A stretch of DNA of 64,000 bases from Pycnopodia helianthoides (taxonomy: Eukaryota > Echinodermata > Asteroidea > Forcipulatida > Asteriidae), in assembly GCA_032158295.1 (NCBI GenBank), contig CM063257.1:496001-560000 (forward strand), given 5' to 3'. A program made the translations under genes and the position numbers. The notes beneath the pieces were generated by a model. It saw nothing but the letters and a program-made list of their open reading frames with translations. It searched no databases and was not told the origin of the DNA. This document shows, piece by piece, positions 10,892-24,500 of this stretch (within the stretch, counting starts at the first letter, position 1; each line of letters opens with the position of its first letter).

Positions 10892-11015
10892 CGGGTGGTC
10901 TAGTGGTAAGAAGTCTGCTCTAGAATGGCAAAAGGTCTTGGGTTCGAATCCTAACAGAGTAAATATAAGCCTGGGTATACAGTGCTTACACACATCGGTG
11001 TATGGGTAAAACATA
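10892..11015 (+). mobile_element. tRNA-derived SINE (Gly/Glu-like head)
   Basis: actcgggtggtctagtggta, then ctgctctagaatggcaaa, B box gggttcgaatcc and the tail 'cacatcggtgtatgggtaaa'. Copies are at 54415-54560, 57985-58150 and, in antisense, 59388-59560. Confidence 0.75.
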
Positions 11016-11252
11016 ATATTTTTGGAAATGAATTAAGCCAACCAATATTTTAAGAGCTCCCAGTAGGATAAAAACCCTAAAAGTTCAATAATTTGTCTCA
11101 TTTCGCGTATTATGTAGGAGATCAAAGGCAAATTTTGTGCATTGATATTAGTTTGCCGTTGTCAGTTATTGACTGATAATTTACTTCGGGCGCAAAACAC
11201 AGTAGCCGGGAAGCGGCCGCAATTAACATTACAGTCAATTACGGAGGAGAAA

Positions 11253-11985
11253 AACTAGTCTTGGTTCAAAAACGCTCCAGTGGTGTAGTCACGAACACAT
11301 GTAGTCTCACCACTCGCCATTAGAGGGCGCTATCATTCATTCCTGTAACCGCTATCACACCACTAACCGCTCTCACCTCTGACTCTGATGGGTGCACCCC
11401 ACCAAAATGAGAAAATAGAGAGTCAAGCTCATTAATTTTTCATAATTTGTCATTAATGTTCCATAATAGACAGATTTGAGAGCCCCCAGAAAGTGTTTCA
11501 GGGTAAAAATTTTGCCTAATTGTGACCAGTTGTTGACATCCAATTTGAGGTCTTTTAGATGACATAGGCCCTGAAATAAATGGTCATATTTGATGAGAGG
11601 TGTATGAACATTTTTTGACTTTTTGAAAATTACACCTGTGTAGGGGTGGGGGTTTTTTTGGAGGGAGTATAACCCAACGGCCCAGGGACTCCCCATATAA
11701 AATTGAGCAGAGAATAAAAGTTCAAGAGTCAATTAATAATTTTCCCTCTACTGTTAAAAGCTGTGAGACTTCTAAGTATTTTTCGTGCATTTTTTAATAT
11801 TTAGCATTTTGCACTTATGCTATGGGGTGGGGTGCACCCTGATAGCGATTCGTGGTGTGATAGCGGTTACGGGAATGATAGCGCCCTCTAATGGCGAGTG
11901 GTTATTAGGGCCGGTGATAGCGGTTTATATGGCGGTTAGGTTTGCGCGACTACATCACTTTGAACCAAGACTAGAGAAAAACAAG
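11253..11985. mobile_element. Foldback element about 730 bp upstream of the AK-like gene
   Basis: The ends ctagtcttggttcaaa (about 11258) and tttgaaccaagactag (about 11960) are inverted repeats. Longer inner inverted segments match imperfectly (ccactcgccattagagggcgc / gcgccctctaatggcgagtgg; gggtgcacccca / tggggtgcaccc). No transposase is seen; both open frames inside are short. Confidence 0.7.
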
Positions 11986-12266
11986 TGTAGTGTAGTGTGG
12001 TTACTGAATGACGGTAGTGTACGGTAGTTAACGAATGGTTTTTGACGGTAGTTTACGGTATTTGATAGTTGGTACTCTCTTCAGCCTGGTTATATTTTTA
12101 CGACTAGATATATAACAGACAGATTTGTTTATTTCATGTTAATGAATAAAAAACATAACACCTTTTGTGATGTTTGTGTCTTTAAATTTTGATAAATATA
12201 GTTGTAAATATTTGATTAGTAATTTATAACAAATGTCACATTAGAACGAGCCTCATGGCAACACGA

Positions 12267-12281
12267 AGCCGCCATTTTGGA
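12267..12281 (-). promoter_or_regulatory. YY1-like motif in the AK-like gene promoter region
   Basis: gccgccattttgg on the + strand is a YY1-type site in reverse, about 240 bp upstream of the start codon at 12519. It is suggestive of a TATA-less promoter only. Confidence 0.3.
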
Positions 12282-12518
12282 AAGATTATTGGCGAAAAAT
12301 TAAAATGAGATGTCTGTCTGCTGCTGCTGCGCTGAACTTGAGAAGAGCATATCTCTGTCCTAGTGGGCGATCCTCTTCAAAATATCACGGCAAATAATAC
12401 GGTGATATCACATATTGGTTTGAAAATACAAGAAAACTTTTCCGAATTCATCGTCTGAAGTTCTTAAAAAGTTTTTAGTGATGATTTCTGCTCTGCAAAT
12501 CTGAGACTTTGTAGAGAA

Positions 12519-15500
12519 ATGGGTTGTGGAAATAGCTCGGAAACCGAGGGGCGGAAGGAGGAGGAACAAGGATTTTTCCACCGCCGTCCGAAAGTGAGCA
12601 TTCGGGTTGGTCAGCATGTCGAAGAAGTGTCAAAGGATGAAACACTCGTTGTTTTCGTTTTCGGTAAGTTACTCCCATTTTGCTTAAAGACAATGTCATT
12701 GATTAAAATAAGGGTCAATTATAAAATGGGTGTCCATACGCAGACTTCGAAGCTACGGTCATGATGGTCATGACGGTACGAACGAAGCTATACTGCAGAG
12801 GCGCTGCCAACTCTCCCTGATTCTGCAGAAAGTTCCTTGAAAATAAACCGATCTTTCCATGTTCTGATGAACAAATTTGAAACTCTCCCTGATTATGGAA
12901 AGTTGCTCTTTATTATGTTGAATGTAACTCTAAATATCTCCCTGAACTGATGACTGTTGTAGAGCTCTGCTATTATAGCCGGCCTAGGCACGTACCTACT
13001 CCTAGAATTATGAGGTTCCATGAACCTCATAGAGGTCCATGTACAAACTACAATACAAAACTTTTTTTCATTTACGTTTCTTCACATGGAGTTCTCATTT
13101 GAAATCGGATCTCGCCAAAATTAGGCTCTACGTGTTCCTTGGAATCTCATTGAGCGTTGCATGGGTCAAGAAAATCCACTCCGCAAATTTAAAATTGTTA
13201 AAAAGCAATAAATTCTTACCGTCATTCCCAGTCCTCTTCAAACAGTGTGAGTGTTATAACAAATATGGCGCTTGCTGCGCTCGCAAAGGTCTACCGAACA
13301 AACTGGTACTCCGCGCGCAGCAACGCTGGTCCCGGCAAGTAGGTTGGTTTTGTACACACATCATGTGACTCCAGCGCCATATTTGTTATAACACTCACAC
13401 TGTTTGAAGAGGACTGGGAATGACCGGAAGAATTTATTGCTTTTTAACAATTTTAAATTTGCGGAGTGGATTTTCTTGACCCATGCAACGCTCAATGAGA
13501 TTCCAAGGAACACGTAGAGCCTAATTTTGGCGAGATCCGATTTCAAATGAGAACTCCAGGTGCAGAAACGTAAATGAAAAAAAGTTTTTTATTGTAGTTT
13601 GTACATGGACCTCTATGAGGTTCATGGAACCTCATAATTCTAGGAGTAGTACCTAGGTACCTGCAGGGCCTACAACCTGCGCCTCCGCGAAGTCGGAGTC
13701 ACAGTCGTCAGTCATACGCCGCATTTTTTGAGTATACCTGTATTCTATAATATAGTTACTCCTAAAATAATAATTATATTTTCAGTAAGTAAAATAAACA
13801 TGAACATGATGAAGTTAACATTACTGTCATTGTCAATAACAAACCTTGTTTATTGTTAATGTTAGCAATAACAATAACAAACATTAGTCTGGTTAAAGTA
13901 CATGCAATACATTATTTAATGTCATGAATGACATTTTACCCATTCAGGAATACTCAATAGCATTAGCAGTTATCACCATGAGCATAGCAACCTTTAAAGC
14001 CCGGTTCATTATTCATACTTCACGTGTAACCGAAAAACAAAGCCAATTTTCTCACGCACCCTTTATTGCGTCACCAAAATTTGCTTCGCTTTCGCGTGAA
14101 ATATGATCTGGGCTTAACAAAAATAATTGGACATGTTGGAGAATGTTCAATGTCTGGCGCCGCCTTGAACATCATCCCATCTTTGCCTTGAATTATTGGT
14201 AGTTACTTGTAAGTTAAGCCTGTAAGGTGATCTTGGGTAAGGAAGATGTTGCATCAATCAGACCATCACTTTTTCACTACAGACAAAGAGGCAGTTTATG
14301 ACAAAAACATTTAAATCAAAGCAGCCTTTAAAGATTTGAAACACATTGCCTTATTTGATAGGCTGCTTTATGCACTAACACTTCAGCATTTAATTTTTGA
14401 TTTACTTGAAAATTATACTGGTTTGCAGCCACAACATATTTTAAGCTACAATTTAAGCTACCTAAAAAGGTTTACGCCAGGATGTGGTGAAAGGGTGTCC
14501 AAATTTGCTGGAAATTTAAACACTGGGTGTCCAAATTGTTCACTTACAATACATGATGTAAATGACAGATAAAACAGGGTGTCCAAATTGACCCAATTCT
14601 CTTAATGTCATAACTACAATCAATCTTGGTTGCATCATTTTGGGGGTTGGTTTCCCTGTAATACTGCAGAAAGAGCATTTATAATTCCATACAGTTTTTT
14701 TTACACTAAGTAATGATTTTTGCTAATTGTTGTGCTTTTCTTGACCACTTTTAGTGCCTACTTAACAATAGCATGCAGCATCTGGCATGACTCGCCGGGC
14801 AAACTTATAGGAGTTTTTAATATAAAAATAGAAGGGCTAGAGGTATAAATGTTCCATAGTTATTTTTGAAGGACCATTTGGAAATCTTACCAATAGTATT
14901 GAGTGTTAAAAGTTGTTTAAACATCTTACAAGAAAAATGTTATGATCAGTTTTTTGTGACAGTAGGCATGGTAGACCTCAGTAAAAATAAAGATTAACAT
15001 TTTCTAGTCTTTATCAATGTTAACTTCCTTGTTAAAATGCATAATAATCTAATAAGCATGCAAATTTGGGTGCTATTTCTAACCATGAGCAATAGAGCAT
15101 ACAATGTAGCGTGCATGTAGGTGGCGTCTGGCATGACCCGTGTGACAATCTTTACGGAGTTTTAATTAAAAAATAGAAGGACATGTAAAAGGTGTTGCAG
15201 GGCCCTTGAGAAATTTATACAAGTAAGTATAAGAACAAAAATTGAAAATTTTGTGTGACTTCCAAGACAGTTAAAAGAGGGTAAAACAATCTCTCGCTTT
15301 GCAAAAGTTGAATGTCAAGAAACAAAGGTTATTGTTTTGATTTCATTAATTCCTCTTTGTTTTATATGTGTAGCTAGCAAATCTGAACACCCAGTAATGA
15401 AAAGAACAAACAAATGTAAATTTCATTAATTTTTTAGACTTTACACAACTTACCCTTTATTCCCAAGGTAGGCGAGACAATACAAATTTAATGTTAAAGT

Positions 15501-18500
15501 TGTTTTAGAAGTAGAAGCTTTAGGTGGTTAGGTTTTTTTTATTTATTAAAAGCTGAAACAATACCCAGTTTGATATTTTTACCATGGTGGGCATTCTACA
15601 GTTCTAGACCCAAATTTTTGAAGTTTGACCAAAGCACGCTGAATTGAAACAAGGTCCTCAGAATGTTTTTCTACTTGGTGTTGATCTTAGTTTTAAAAGC
15701 CCTACTTTGCAATCTGAAGCATTCTTAATGGTTTTATCTCGATGATTTTTGTTAATTGATCCAAATTTATGAAAAAAATTGTTTTGCGTATCAGCCGAAA
15801 TTTGTACGCTAGCTTGTGCATCCATAGCCTTTTGTCAAGGCCATCGTGGCTTTGTAAACAGTGGAGTGACTGGAACGAGAGACCACGCGCGGGAGCAGAG
15901 GCCTTTTCCATCTTGTTTGCAGTTTTTGTAATGAATTATTCATGAAGTATGAAACGTGCGTTATGCACTTCTGATTGGTTTGGACTTTTGCTACCGTTTA
16001 AGGTAGCAAAAGTCGAGATTATAAAGAAACACATAAGAAACCGCAAACAAGTTGGAAAAGGCCCTCGTGGCTGCGCCACTCGGTGCGTGGTCTCCCATTT
16101 CAGTCGCTTGGCATCGCAGCTCCAAGACACGAAGGCCTTGACAAAAGGCTAGTGCATCCATGGCCTGGGGAGAATCCTGGAATGGCTGTTTTGACTACCT
16201 GTGACTAAGAGGGTTGCCCTACTCTACATGTCTACATGTCCTCTAATTAATAAATGAATGTGGAAATGTTTACAGTAGATCAAAGATTAAAAATCCCATC
16301 CAAAAGCCAATGATAAACCCTCCCTTATAATCTAAGTTGTTTTGTCAAGAAAAAATTTAAAGATTATTTTCTATTCAATGGCAGATTGCTCTAGCTTTAA
16401 TCTGTAGACCAGACCGTCCATATTTTATTCTCATAGGTGCCAACCATTGGACCGTGGCTCTCCGCAATGGAAAGACTATAAAAACGTGAAGACACACTTT
16501 GTTTACTCACATGTGTGTGCGTGCAGATGAATACATTAATAACACTTATTGGAAATACTGGATGATTAAAATGCGCAATGATCATTAGACATGGACGGTG
16601 TGGACTCCGTTGGGCAAGACTGCTCAATAAAGACTTCCTAATGGAAGCGCCCTTTGTAAAATTTTAAATGGCCTTGCCCTCTCAAAGATGAAATCCCAGG
16701 CCTGGTAAAGTGCGTGATTCTGTGGCCCATAATCTCAGACCTCCACAATAAGCTCTGCCATGAAATTGGGCCCAGACCTGTTCGAACACTATTTTTTTAA
16801 ATGAAATACGCTTACTTAAAGCGCTTATTTTTAAGCCTCTGTAAGTGCAAATTTTTGCTTGCCATTGTAGTAGAGTCATGAAGTTGCAGGTGAGTGAGCC
16901 CAGGTTATTTATAAAGGGGATGGTTAAACCCTGCTTTAAAAACAAAGTACCTTTGGGTAAAATATGTATCAAGAAATCTGAGTGAAAGCTCATTGTGGAT
17001 TAAAGTTCATACCAGTACCAATCCTTCAGATCTATGTTTTCTTCTTGGAATGCACTCAATAGCATTTGAAGACCCATAGGCCTATCTGTTGTGTGTTTCA
17101 ATTGCTGCAAATAGATTTGGATGGGTTGGAGGTTAAAATATCACTTAAATTATATAAAATGTTTTAATTTTAAATATCGGTTGGTCACTCATACACAGGT
17201 CACATGCTATCACAGTTGAAACTGGTTTACCCAACCCATCAAAATCCAACTGCATGTTTTGTTTGATTCTGTTGGACTGAGGACTGTAGGCCTGTACATG
17301 TGGTGAACCATGCTTTACGTGGAATCAGGCATACCATCAGAGTCCAACAGTTTATACGTGTAATGTTATCTCGGTGTTGAGTTACCTTGTACCATTTACC
17401 ATGGTGTTGGGTTTTGTTATTAGACTAGAGTGAGAAAAGGATCTTAATTAAATCAGAGTGAGAGAGTTACATTACATCATAGTAGGGTTATAGAGCTACG
17501 ATACTGTACAGCTCTTTGGTACATGTAGATTAGGGTTACCATACAGACATCTATCTCTTGGGCTTGATACAACACCAAGGCACTGGAGGCAATTGCCTAC
17601 CTGCTCCTGGTGAGTGCCTTGCAGCAAGGGTTTAGTCAGGATTTGCTGAAAGGGTGTCCAAGTTTGCAGGAAATATAAAAACTGGGTGTTGTCCAAATTG
17701 TTCACTTACAATACATACATGTAATTGACAGACAAAACAGGGTGTCCACATTTAAAACAGGGTGTCCAAAAGACACCCAGACACCCCTCTGGCTAACACT
17801 ATGCCTTGCAGAGCTGTGAGCTGCGACAACTTGCGAGAAGAAGTCACTTTCGGTCCAAAAACTGCATGTGAGCACACAGGGTGTCAGACTAGACTGCACG
17901 TTAGGGTGTGCTGCATTTGGACCGAAAAAACTATGTGACTTATGAAAACTGGTCCCTCTATGTCGCAACTCTATGTCGCAACTCGCTCAATACAGAGCTC
18001 TGAAGTGCCTTGATGCCCCCTTAGTACATGTAGGTGTTCCCTTAGGGCCCCCTCGATGCACCCTTATGTTACATTTCCCATATCAAGGTGCCTTCTACCA
18101 AGGAAGAAACTGCCTTCAAACCAATTCAAGTATTGAGTTTCAAGTCTGTATTCCAACTTCAATAATGTTATCACAGAAGATGGAATTTAATAATGCCGCA
18201 TGGTGTTTCCAAGGCTGTATTAGATCATGTAAATAGAGACATATGACATACATAGGGAGGTCTGGAGAGACCAGACTTTCTACACAATGTTCTGGTTGAG
18301 CAAGTGCTGTCTTATAGCAACTTTAGATTTGAAATAATTAATGCCAGAACCCGGTACAGGTACAGTACAACCCTGTTCACACTTCATAAACCAGTTGGCA
18401 GGAAATAACACTCCCATCAAATTCCTTGGGAATTTTAACTCCAACACCTAAAGTGTTCATTTTATTTTACATTGATGCAATTTTCCTGAAGGAAATGAAG

Positions 18501-21500
18501 ATAGTTAGAGTCTAATATCTCTGGTGTAACCCAGGTTCTCCACTTGCACTAAGCTAGCGTATCAGGCTAGCGTATCAGGCTAGCGTGTATTGCGCTATCA
18601 ACAAATGACGAGAATCGCGGCTAGTTACGGAATCACAATTTATTGATTTGTGCAATTCATAACCACAGACGTTAAATCAATGTTTGTATGAGAGAGATTG
18701 GCTGTTGCCAGCTTGGTGTGTACACCCCCTTGTGGGAGCTTTGCTGAGTTCCCTTGTTGGAAAGATCATTGAAAACAGACGAACGAAGATCACCGAATTT
18801 GATAAAATGGTTGAACTTGTAGGTTGTTTTTTTCATGGTGTTTGTTGAAACTGTAGAGGATGGAATTTTAATTTACACACATGTCATGGAGAATGTATGT
18901 ACATTATTATTTAGTCTCTTGTAATTGTAGTATGTTATTTTGTAACTTTTAAACCATTTGTCTGCTAATGACTCTTGTCTTTTTATCTAGCTTTGTTTTT
19001 GTACATTGCGCTTTGGGCTGTTTTGTGGCAATATACTGCACTTTATAAGTTTCTTTGTATTATTATTAATATATTATGTATGCTCTTACAAAAACCAACA
19101 ATACATTGTACCTTTAGTGAAAACCTTCCAAGTCCCAATAAATTTCTATGTTGAAAAAACCTTGGTATTAAATCCAGTTATTCCATATATCCATAACCCT
19201 ACTTAAAACAAATCTTTCTTATAAATCTCATTGATATTCTGTTTTTCTAATTTGGAATTGCATATTGGGCCGTTGATTTGCAGATGTTTACATTATATGC
19301 TTGAATGAAGATTGCTGGCCTGGAGGCCAGTCTATTCTAATCCAATGTTGACTTGTGTCTGATTGCTGGATATATGCAGGGTTTTCTCCTCTCAATGCAC
19401 AGGGTAACTTATCAAGACAATTTAGAAGAATTCCGATGCATAGGCTATAAACTTTAAATTCAAGATCTCTTATAGACAAAAAAATTGCAGCCCCAAAATG
19501 AAAACATGAAAATAAAAATAATGGTAGTACATGACATGTACACACCATCAAATAAAGTACACAAGAAACATGATCGTTCCATAGATGTTCATTTATTGTT
19601 CTGTTTATTGTTCTGTTCATTTAAGCATCAATTATGATCGAAGAAAAGCTATCACTGATCTGTATACATTGTTTTATTCGTATGGTTTATTAAAAATCAC
19701 ATGGTTGGCAACCACAGAAATGGCTGGAATACTGACGTCATTCCGTGTCAGATCACCCAATGGGTTAAACTGTGGAGGTAGAAATTGTGTTAAACCCTTC
19801 AAAATGGTTATTTGGTATATGGAGTAGTTTGGGCTGAAAAAACTTACATTTCAATTTAAAGATGTTTATCAGACTCAAAACATTTACACCATTTGAACAT
19901 CTTTTAAAAAAATTGACGTTACTCCACAGTGAGGTGTTATTATTCGTGAGTTTACTGGCCCAATACTAAAATCACTGGCCTCAGGCCGGTCTGCAGTCCA
20001 GTGTAAATTTCCAGCCCTGATAATATGCAAAGAACCCTTGGCAAAGGGAATATGTTTTTAGTTGTTTTCACTCAAACGCAACCACTAAATTTGATTAAAT
20101 CTTCACAGGCTTGTTGTACAATGTTACAGTGCATGCGTACATCAACCTGTTCCCAGAAGGATGTAACAAAATGTTTACCGGTAAAAGGGCGTGAGCAGTT
20201 AATCGGCAAAAAAAATGTTTCAAGAAAAACTGAGCATGAAATTTTGATGTTTTTTTCAATTCATAAGTCTTCACGGTCATAGGAAGGTTACATTTTGTAT
20301 CCATGGGGATGGAAAAATACGCCTAGGGGATATTTGAGCAACAATAATATAACATTACAGGCAGGGTAGGCCTATACTTGTGGTAGTTACTCCACAAGTA
20401 AATGACCATAAAAACTTGCACGGTAAAGAGCACTGGAGAGCTGTTGTTATTATAAAACATGTTAGAAACGACCCCCCCCCCCTTTGAAATAATATAGTTT
20501 TAGAGAAAGTGGTAATTTTTCACCCAAAATTTTAATCTGAGAAAGGCTTCAGGCATGAAGCCTTTCTCAGGCATCTGAAAGCACACAATTCTGATGCTAA
20601 GGGTGTTTTTTCTTTCATTATCTCCTTGCAACTTTGATGACAATTTTGCCCAAGTTTTCACAGGTTTGTTATTTTATGCATACATGTACAGTATGTTGGG
20701 ATACACCAAGTGAGGATACTAGTCTTTGACAATTACCAAAAGTATACCCTACCTTTATTGCCACATTTTTTTTTCAGGAGCCATTTTATTGCTTACATGT
20801 TAGCCCTTTTGTTATAGGGACAAAAAAAGCGACTGAAAGACACGAAAGAAGGGCTCACATGTAGAGCCTTACGCCCTACTACCGGGCACAAGACAACATG
20901 TTTATTGGAGAGTGGAAGATTGGGATGAATTTACAAGATTTTCAAAAGCAATTTGTACGTAGTGTACAAAGGAAGATCTTTCATTCAGCAATTTTGCATT
21001 TAACATAGCAAATTGTTAAACCAAACATGTTTTGTTACACATTTTATGCTGTAGTGAAATCGTTCACTAATGCACTTTCCCTTTAATACAAATCTCTCAA
21101 CCATACCCTTGATATTAATTCTCTATAGCAATAATTTGTTTCCATTCTTGGCCTCCCTTGTCACCCTACAGGCGGTCCAGGCTCTAAGAAGGGTCGCATC
21201 GTCGATGACCTCGTTCATATGTACGGCTTCAGAGCGCTGATTGCTGAAGACCTCATCTTGAAGGAACTCCCCAAGAAGGTGCAGAATGTGATGGCAATAG
21301 AGAGCACTAAAGGATTAGCTGAGATGCTTAAGGTGTGTCAAGGGAAACCCAAATCCACTCCATCCTGGGGTTTTTAGTCCGAGTTTCAAGATGAGGTCCC
21401 AATCAATGAAAACTGGGATTGAAATAGTCAAATGCAGGGCCCAATTTCATAGAGCTGCTTAAGCACAAAAAGTAGCTAAGCAAAAAAAAAAAGGAGCTAA

Positions 21501-24500
21501 GCACAACAAAATTATGCTTACCAGAATAAGGTTACCAGCCAAAATACCATCTCACATGTACTATTTGTGGCTGGTATCCTGCTTATGTTTGCTTTCTGCG
21601 TTAAGCAGCTCTCATGAAATTGGGCCCAGATTTCCCTTGTATAAAAAAATGCAAGACAAAATGTATCAGCTGCTACTCAAAAAAATCATAATGGGCAATT
21701 CCATATTTTCCCTGGGAGTCAAAATTGCTAATTTATTTATATATTTATTTCTTATTTATAATGGATGGTCCCATGGGTCCCAGCACAGTACAGAGACACG
21801 ATAACAATAAATTAAACAAAATGATAGGACACAATTCACATATTTTGAATAAAAATCTCATAGCAGATAAATTATAATTTTTTAAAATGTACCCGACATA
21901 ATTTTTATAGTATACACAGAACATAGCATTATTTTTGTGTTTGATCCTGTACGTGTTTGAATGTCATGTTCCGGATATGTGCATCCAAATCATATTGGAA
22001 AATACGTGTTAAGAAGAAGTAATCATGCATTAACAATTCTGATCATCGTTAAATTAATTACACGTTCATATAGTTTTTTTGTTGAGTCATCCACAGACGT
22101 GTAATTGTGAAGTGCTTACATTTTGATAGGCCTTGGCTACACAAATCCACAGGCACCTGGGTAGTTTGCAGTGTTTTGATAATCGTAGCTGGCTGCAGGG
22201 AAACATTTTAATGGATTGTACAGTATGACAGGATGCAGAAATCCAAATCAATTGCATGTGTACACTGACTTGGTACAATGCAGGTCCGATGCTTCGTTCT
22301 TGAAAGGGCAAGAGCAGCAAGGCATTTTCTCTTCTGTGCACAGCCATAATTATGGGTACACATTTTTTCATGTCCATGTTATGAACAACACTTTGAAAAC
22401 CAGTGATGTAACAGTTATTTCAATGATTTTTGCAAACTAATTAACCAGGGCTGTGTGAATGAAGAGTAGAAAGTACTTGAGTTTGACGGATACAAGATCT
22501 GCAAAGAGTTACTCAATATTTATGTGTTGTTCATTCAGTGTCTTTGTAACAAAAAGTGTACCCATGATTGTGGCTGTGCACTTTTGTAAAAGGCACCTCT
22601 GCTCTTTGAGGAAATTGTAAATTTCTATTGGGACGTTGCAAGGGGCACCAATGCAATGACCAAGAGCTTGGAAGCAATTACCCCCGTTGCCTCCACGAAG
22701 CATCATGCCTGAAGCTGGAACATTTCAAGGGGCACCAAGGCAATGACCAAGAGCATGGAAGCAGTTGCCTCCATGAAGTGTCAGGCCTGAAACTGGAACA
22801 TGTCAAGGGGCACCAAGGCAATGACCAGGGGCCTGAAACTGGAACATTTCAAGGGGCACCAAGGCAATGACCAGGGCCTGAAACTGGAACATTTCAAGGG
22901 GCACCAAGGCAATGACCAAGAGCATGGAAGCAGTTGCCTCCACGAAGCATCATGCCTGAAACTGGAACATTTCAAGGGGCACCAAGGCAATGACCAAGGG
23001 GCAAGGACGCAATTGCCTCGGTGAAGTATCAGGACCGTCAATACAGTTGTAGATCAGTTCTCTTGACATGTTTGAAAACCCAAACTGAAATCCCAGGGGA
23101 AAACTTAAGTCTCCTTAAAAGTATTTAATACTCTATCCATGATGTAAAGACTGTACATCGAAGCTTAGTATACACTGTACCTGAGTATGACTCAGTATTT
23201 ATAATATGGAATTTTAGGAATTAAAAATTGTAGATTTGATTACAATGGTAAAAACATGTTCCTTTATTCCTTCAAACAAAGTAATATTTTTTTTACAAGA
23301 TCACAAGTCAAAGGGGGCCTACGTCAGTAACACAGTGTACGGTTATTTAATATTTATGAAATTCATAGCCCTGGGAATCGGCTAATTTATAATGTAAATA
23401 TCACTGACGATATTCCCTAAGGAGGTTTCTATCTGGACCTCTTAAGAACTCTGAAGAACTTCATACAGACACTCATACAGATAGTCACGTTAAGAGTCCA
23501 TCAGGGAATATTTATGTGGCTTTACATGTACAGTGTGAATTAGAAACGGTCCTGGCTTCTTGGTCTGCCACTTATGTGAACACGTAACTGCAGATCACTA
23601 GACTGCAAATATCAGGCAGATTCAAACATTTTTTTGGGGGGGGGGGGACATATTGCTCAAGAATGTACACATAAATGGTTTGATGTGTTGGTTGAGTGTG
23701 CCAAGCACACTGGCATGACCGGATTCAAGCCTGGTTGTCATGGTTGATCAGCCGAGTGTGGGTTCGAGTCCCGGTCTTGACACTTAAAGCACATTGTACA
23801 ACATTTGTAATTTTCGAAGACTAGTACAGGAAGATGAATAATGACGATGTGACAACGTTTTACACTGTAGTGTATTACATTGTAGGTATAGTTTGTGAAC
23901 TTCAACCAACATGACCAATGTTCAAATATGAGCAACACTTGCATGGCATTATTTACACAATTTGAAAATTGATACAATACAATTTTTCAGAGAACTACTT
24001 GTACATATGTGGTCAGGACATTTCTTTATTCACATAATGTATGTGAAAAAACTGGGCTTGTTTTCACAAAGCACTAAGATTCATTTTAAGACAATATGTA
24101 AGATGAGTTGTCTACATTACCATAGTGATTTGTATTGTGACATCACACTGTACTAAGTAATTAAGATTGATACACAGTTAAGATCAATCTTAACTCTTTG
24201 TGAAATCGCCGCCGGTCTCATTAAGTCTCTATTTAATTCACATGAACTAATAGTACACCATGAAGACATGTACTGGGCACCAGGCTATCAGGGTCTCCTC
24301 CACAACATTGTACTGGAGATGTAAGGTTGAAAACGTGGCTGGACGTTTGCTAAACTGTATAATTTGTAATGAGCCTTTGCTATACATGGTGTATGGTACA
24401 TTATACTTTGAAAATAAATAAATAAATACATGTAGTTAAAATTCAGTATTCATTACGCATAAATAATAATGCGTGATGTACATGTACACAAACTTTGAAT

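Larger units (their letters stand above)
6096..12518. other. Intergenic region between RIC3 and the AK-like gene
   Basis: No gene is supported. The stretch holds a 152-bp tandem repeat, a TTAA-flanked MITE, low-copy dispersed repeats (8880-9004; 9660-10025), three tRNA-derived SINEs and a foldback element. The first part must include the RIC3 3' UTR; an AATAAA at about 8466 is one possible polyadenylation signal among several. Confidence 0.6.
12664..21171 (+). other. Intron 1 of the AK-like gene
   Basis: Non-coding. It holds a diverged MITE copy (12796-12972), a 276-bp-arm hairpin (12996-13649), 'gggtgtccaaa'-type dispersed repeats (14470-14600 and 17630-17810), a weak tandem pair near 14762 and 15111, a foldback element (15815-16165) and a dispersed repeat at 18555-18775. 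I see no other gene in it. Confidence 0.6.

Noticed and set aside
13039..13546. Matching open frames on opposite strands with nearly the same peptide
   Set aside because: They are the two arms of one hairpin, without a known domain or splice context.
22628..23041. Open frames on both strands through the repeat cluster
   Set aside because: Repetitive peptide from the family C repeat, with no domain.
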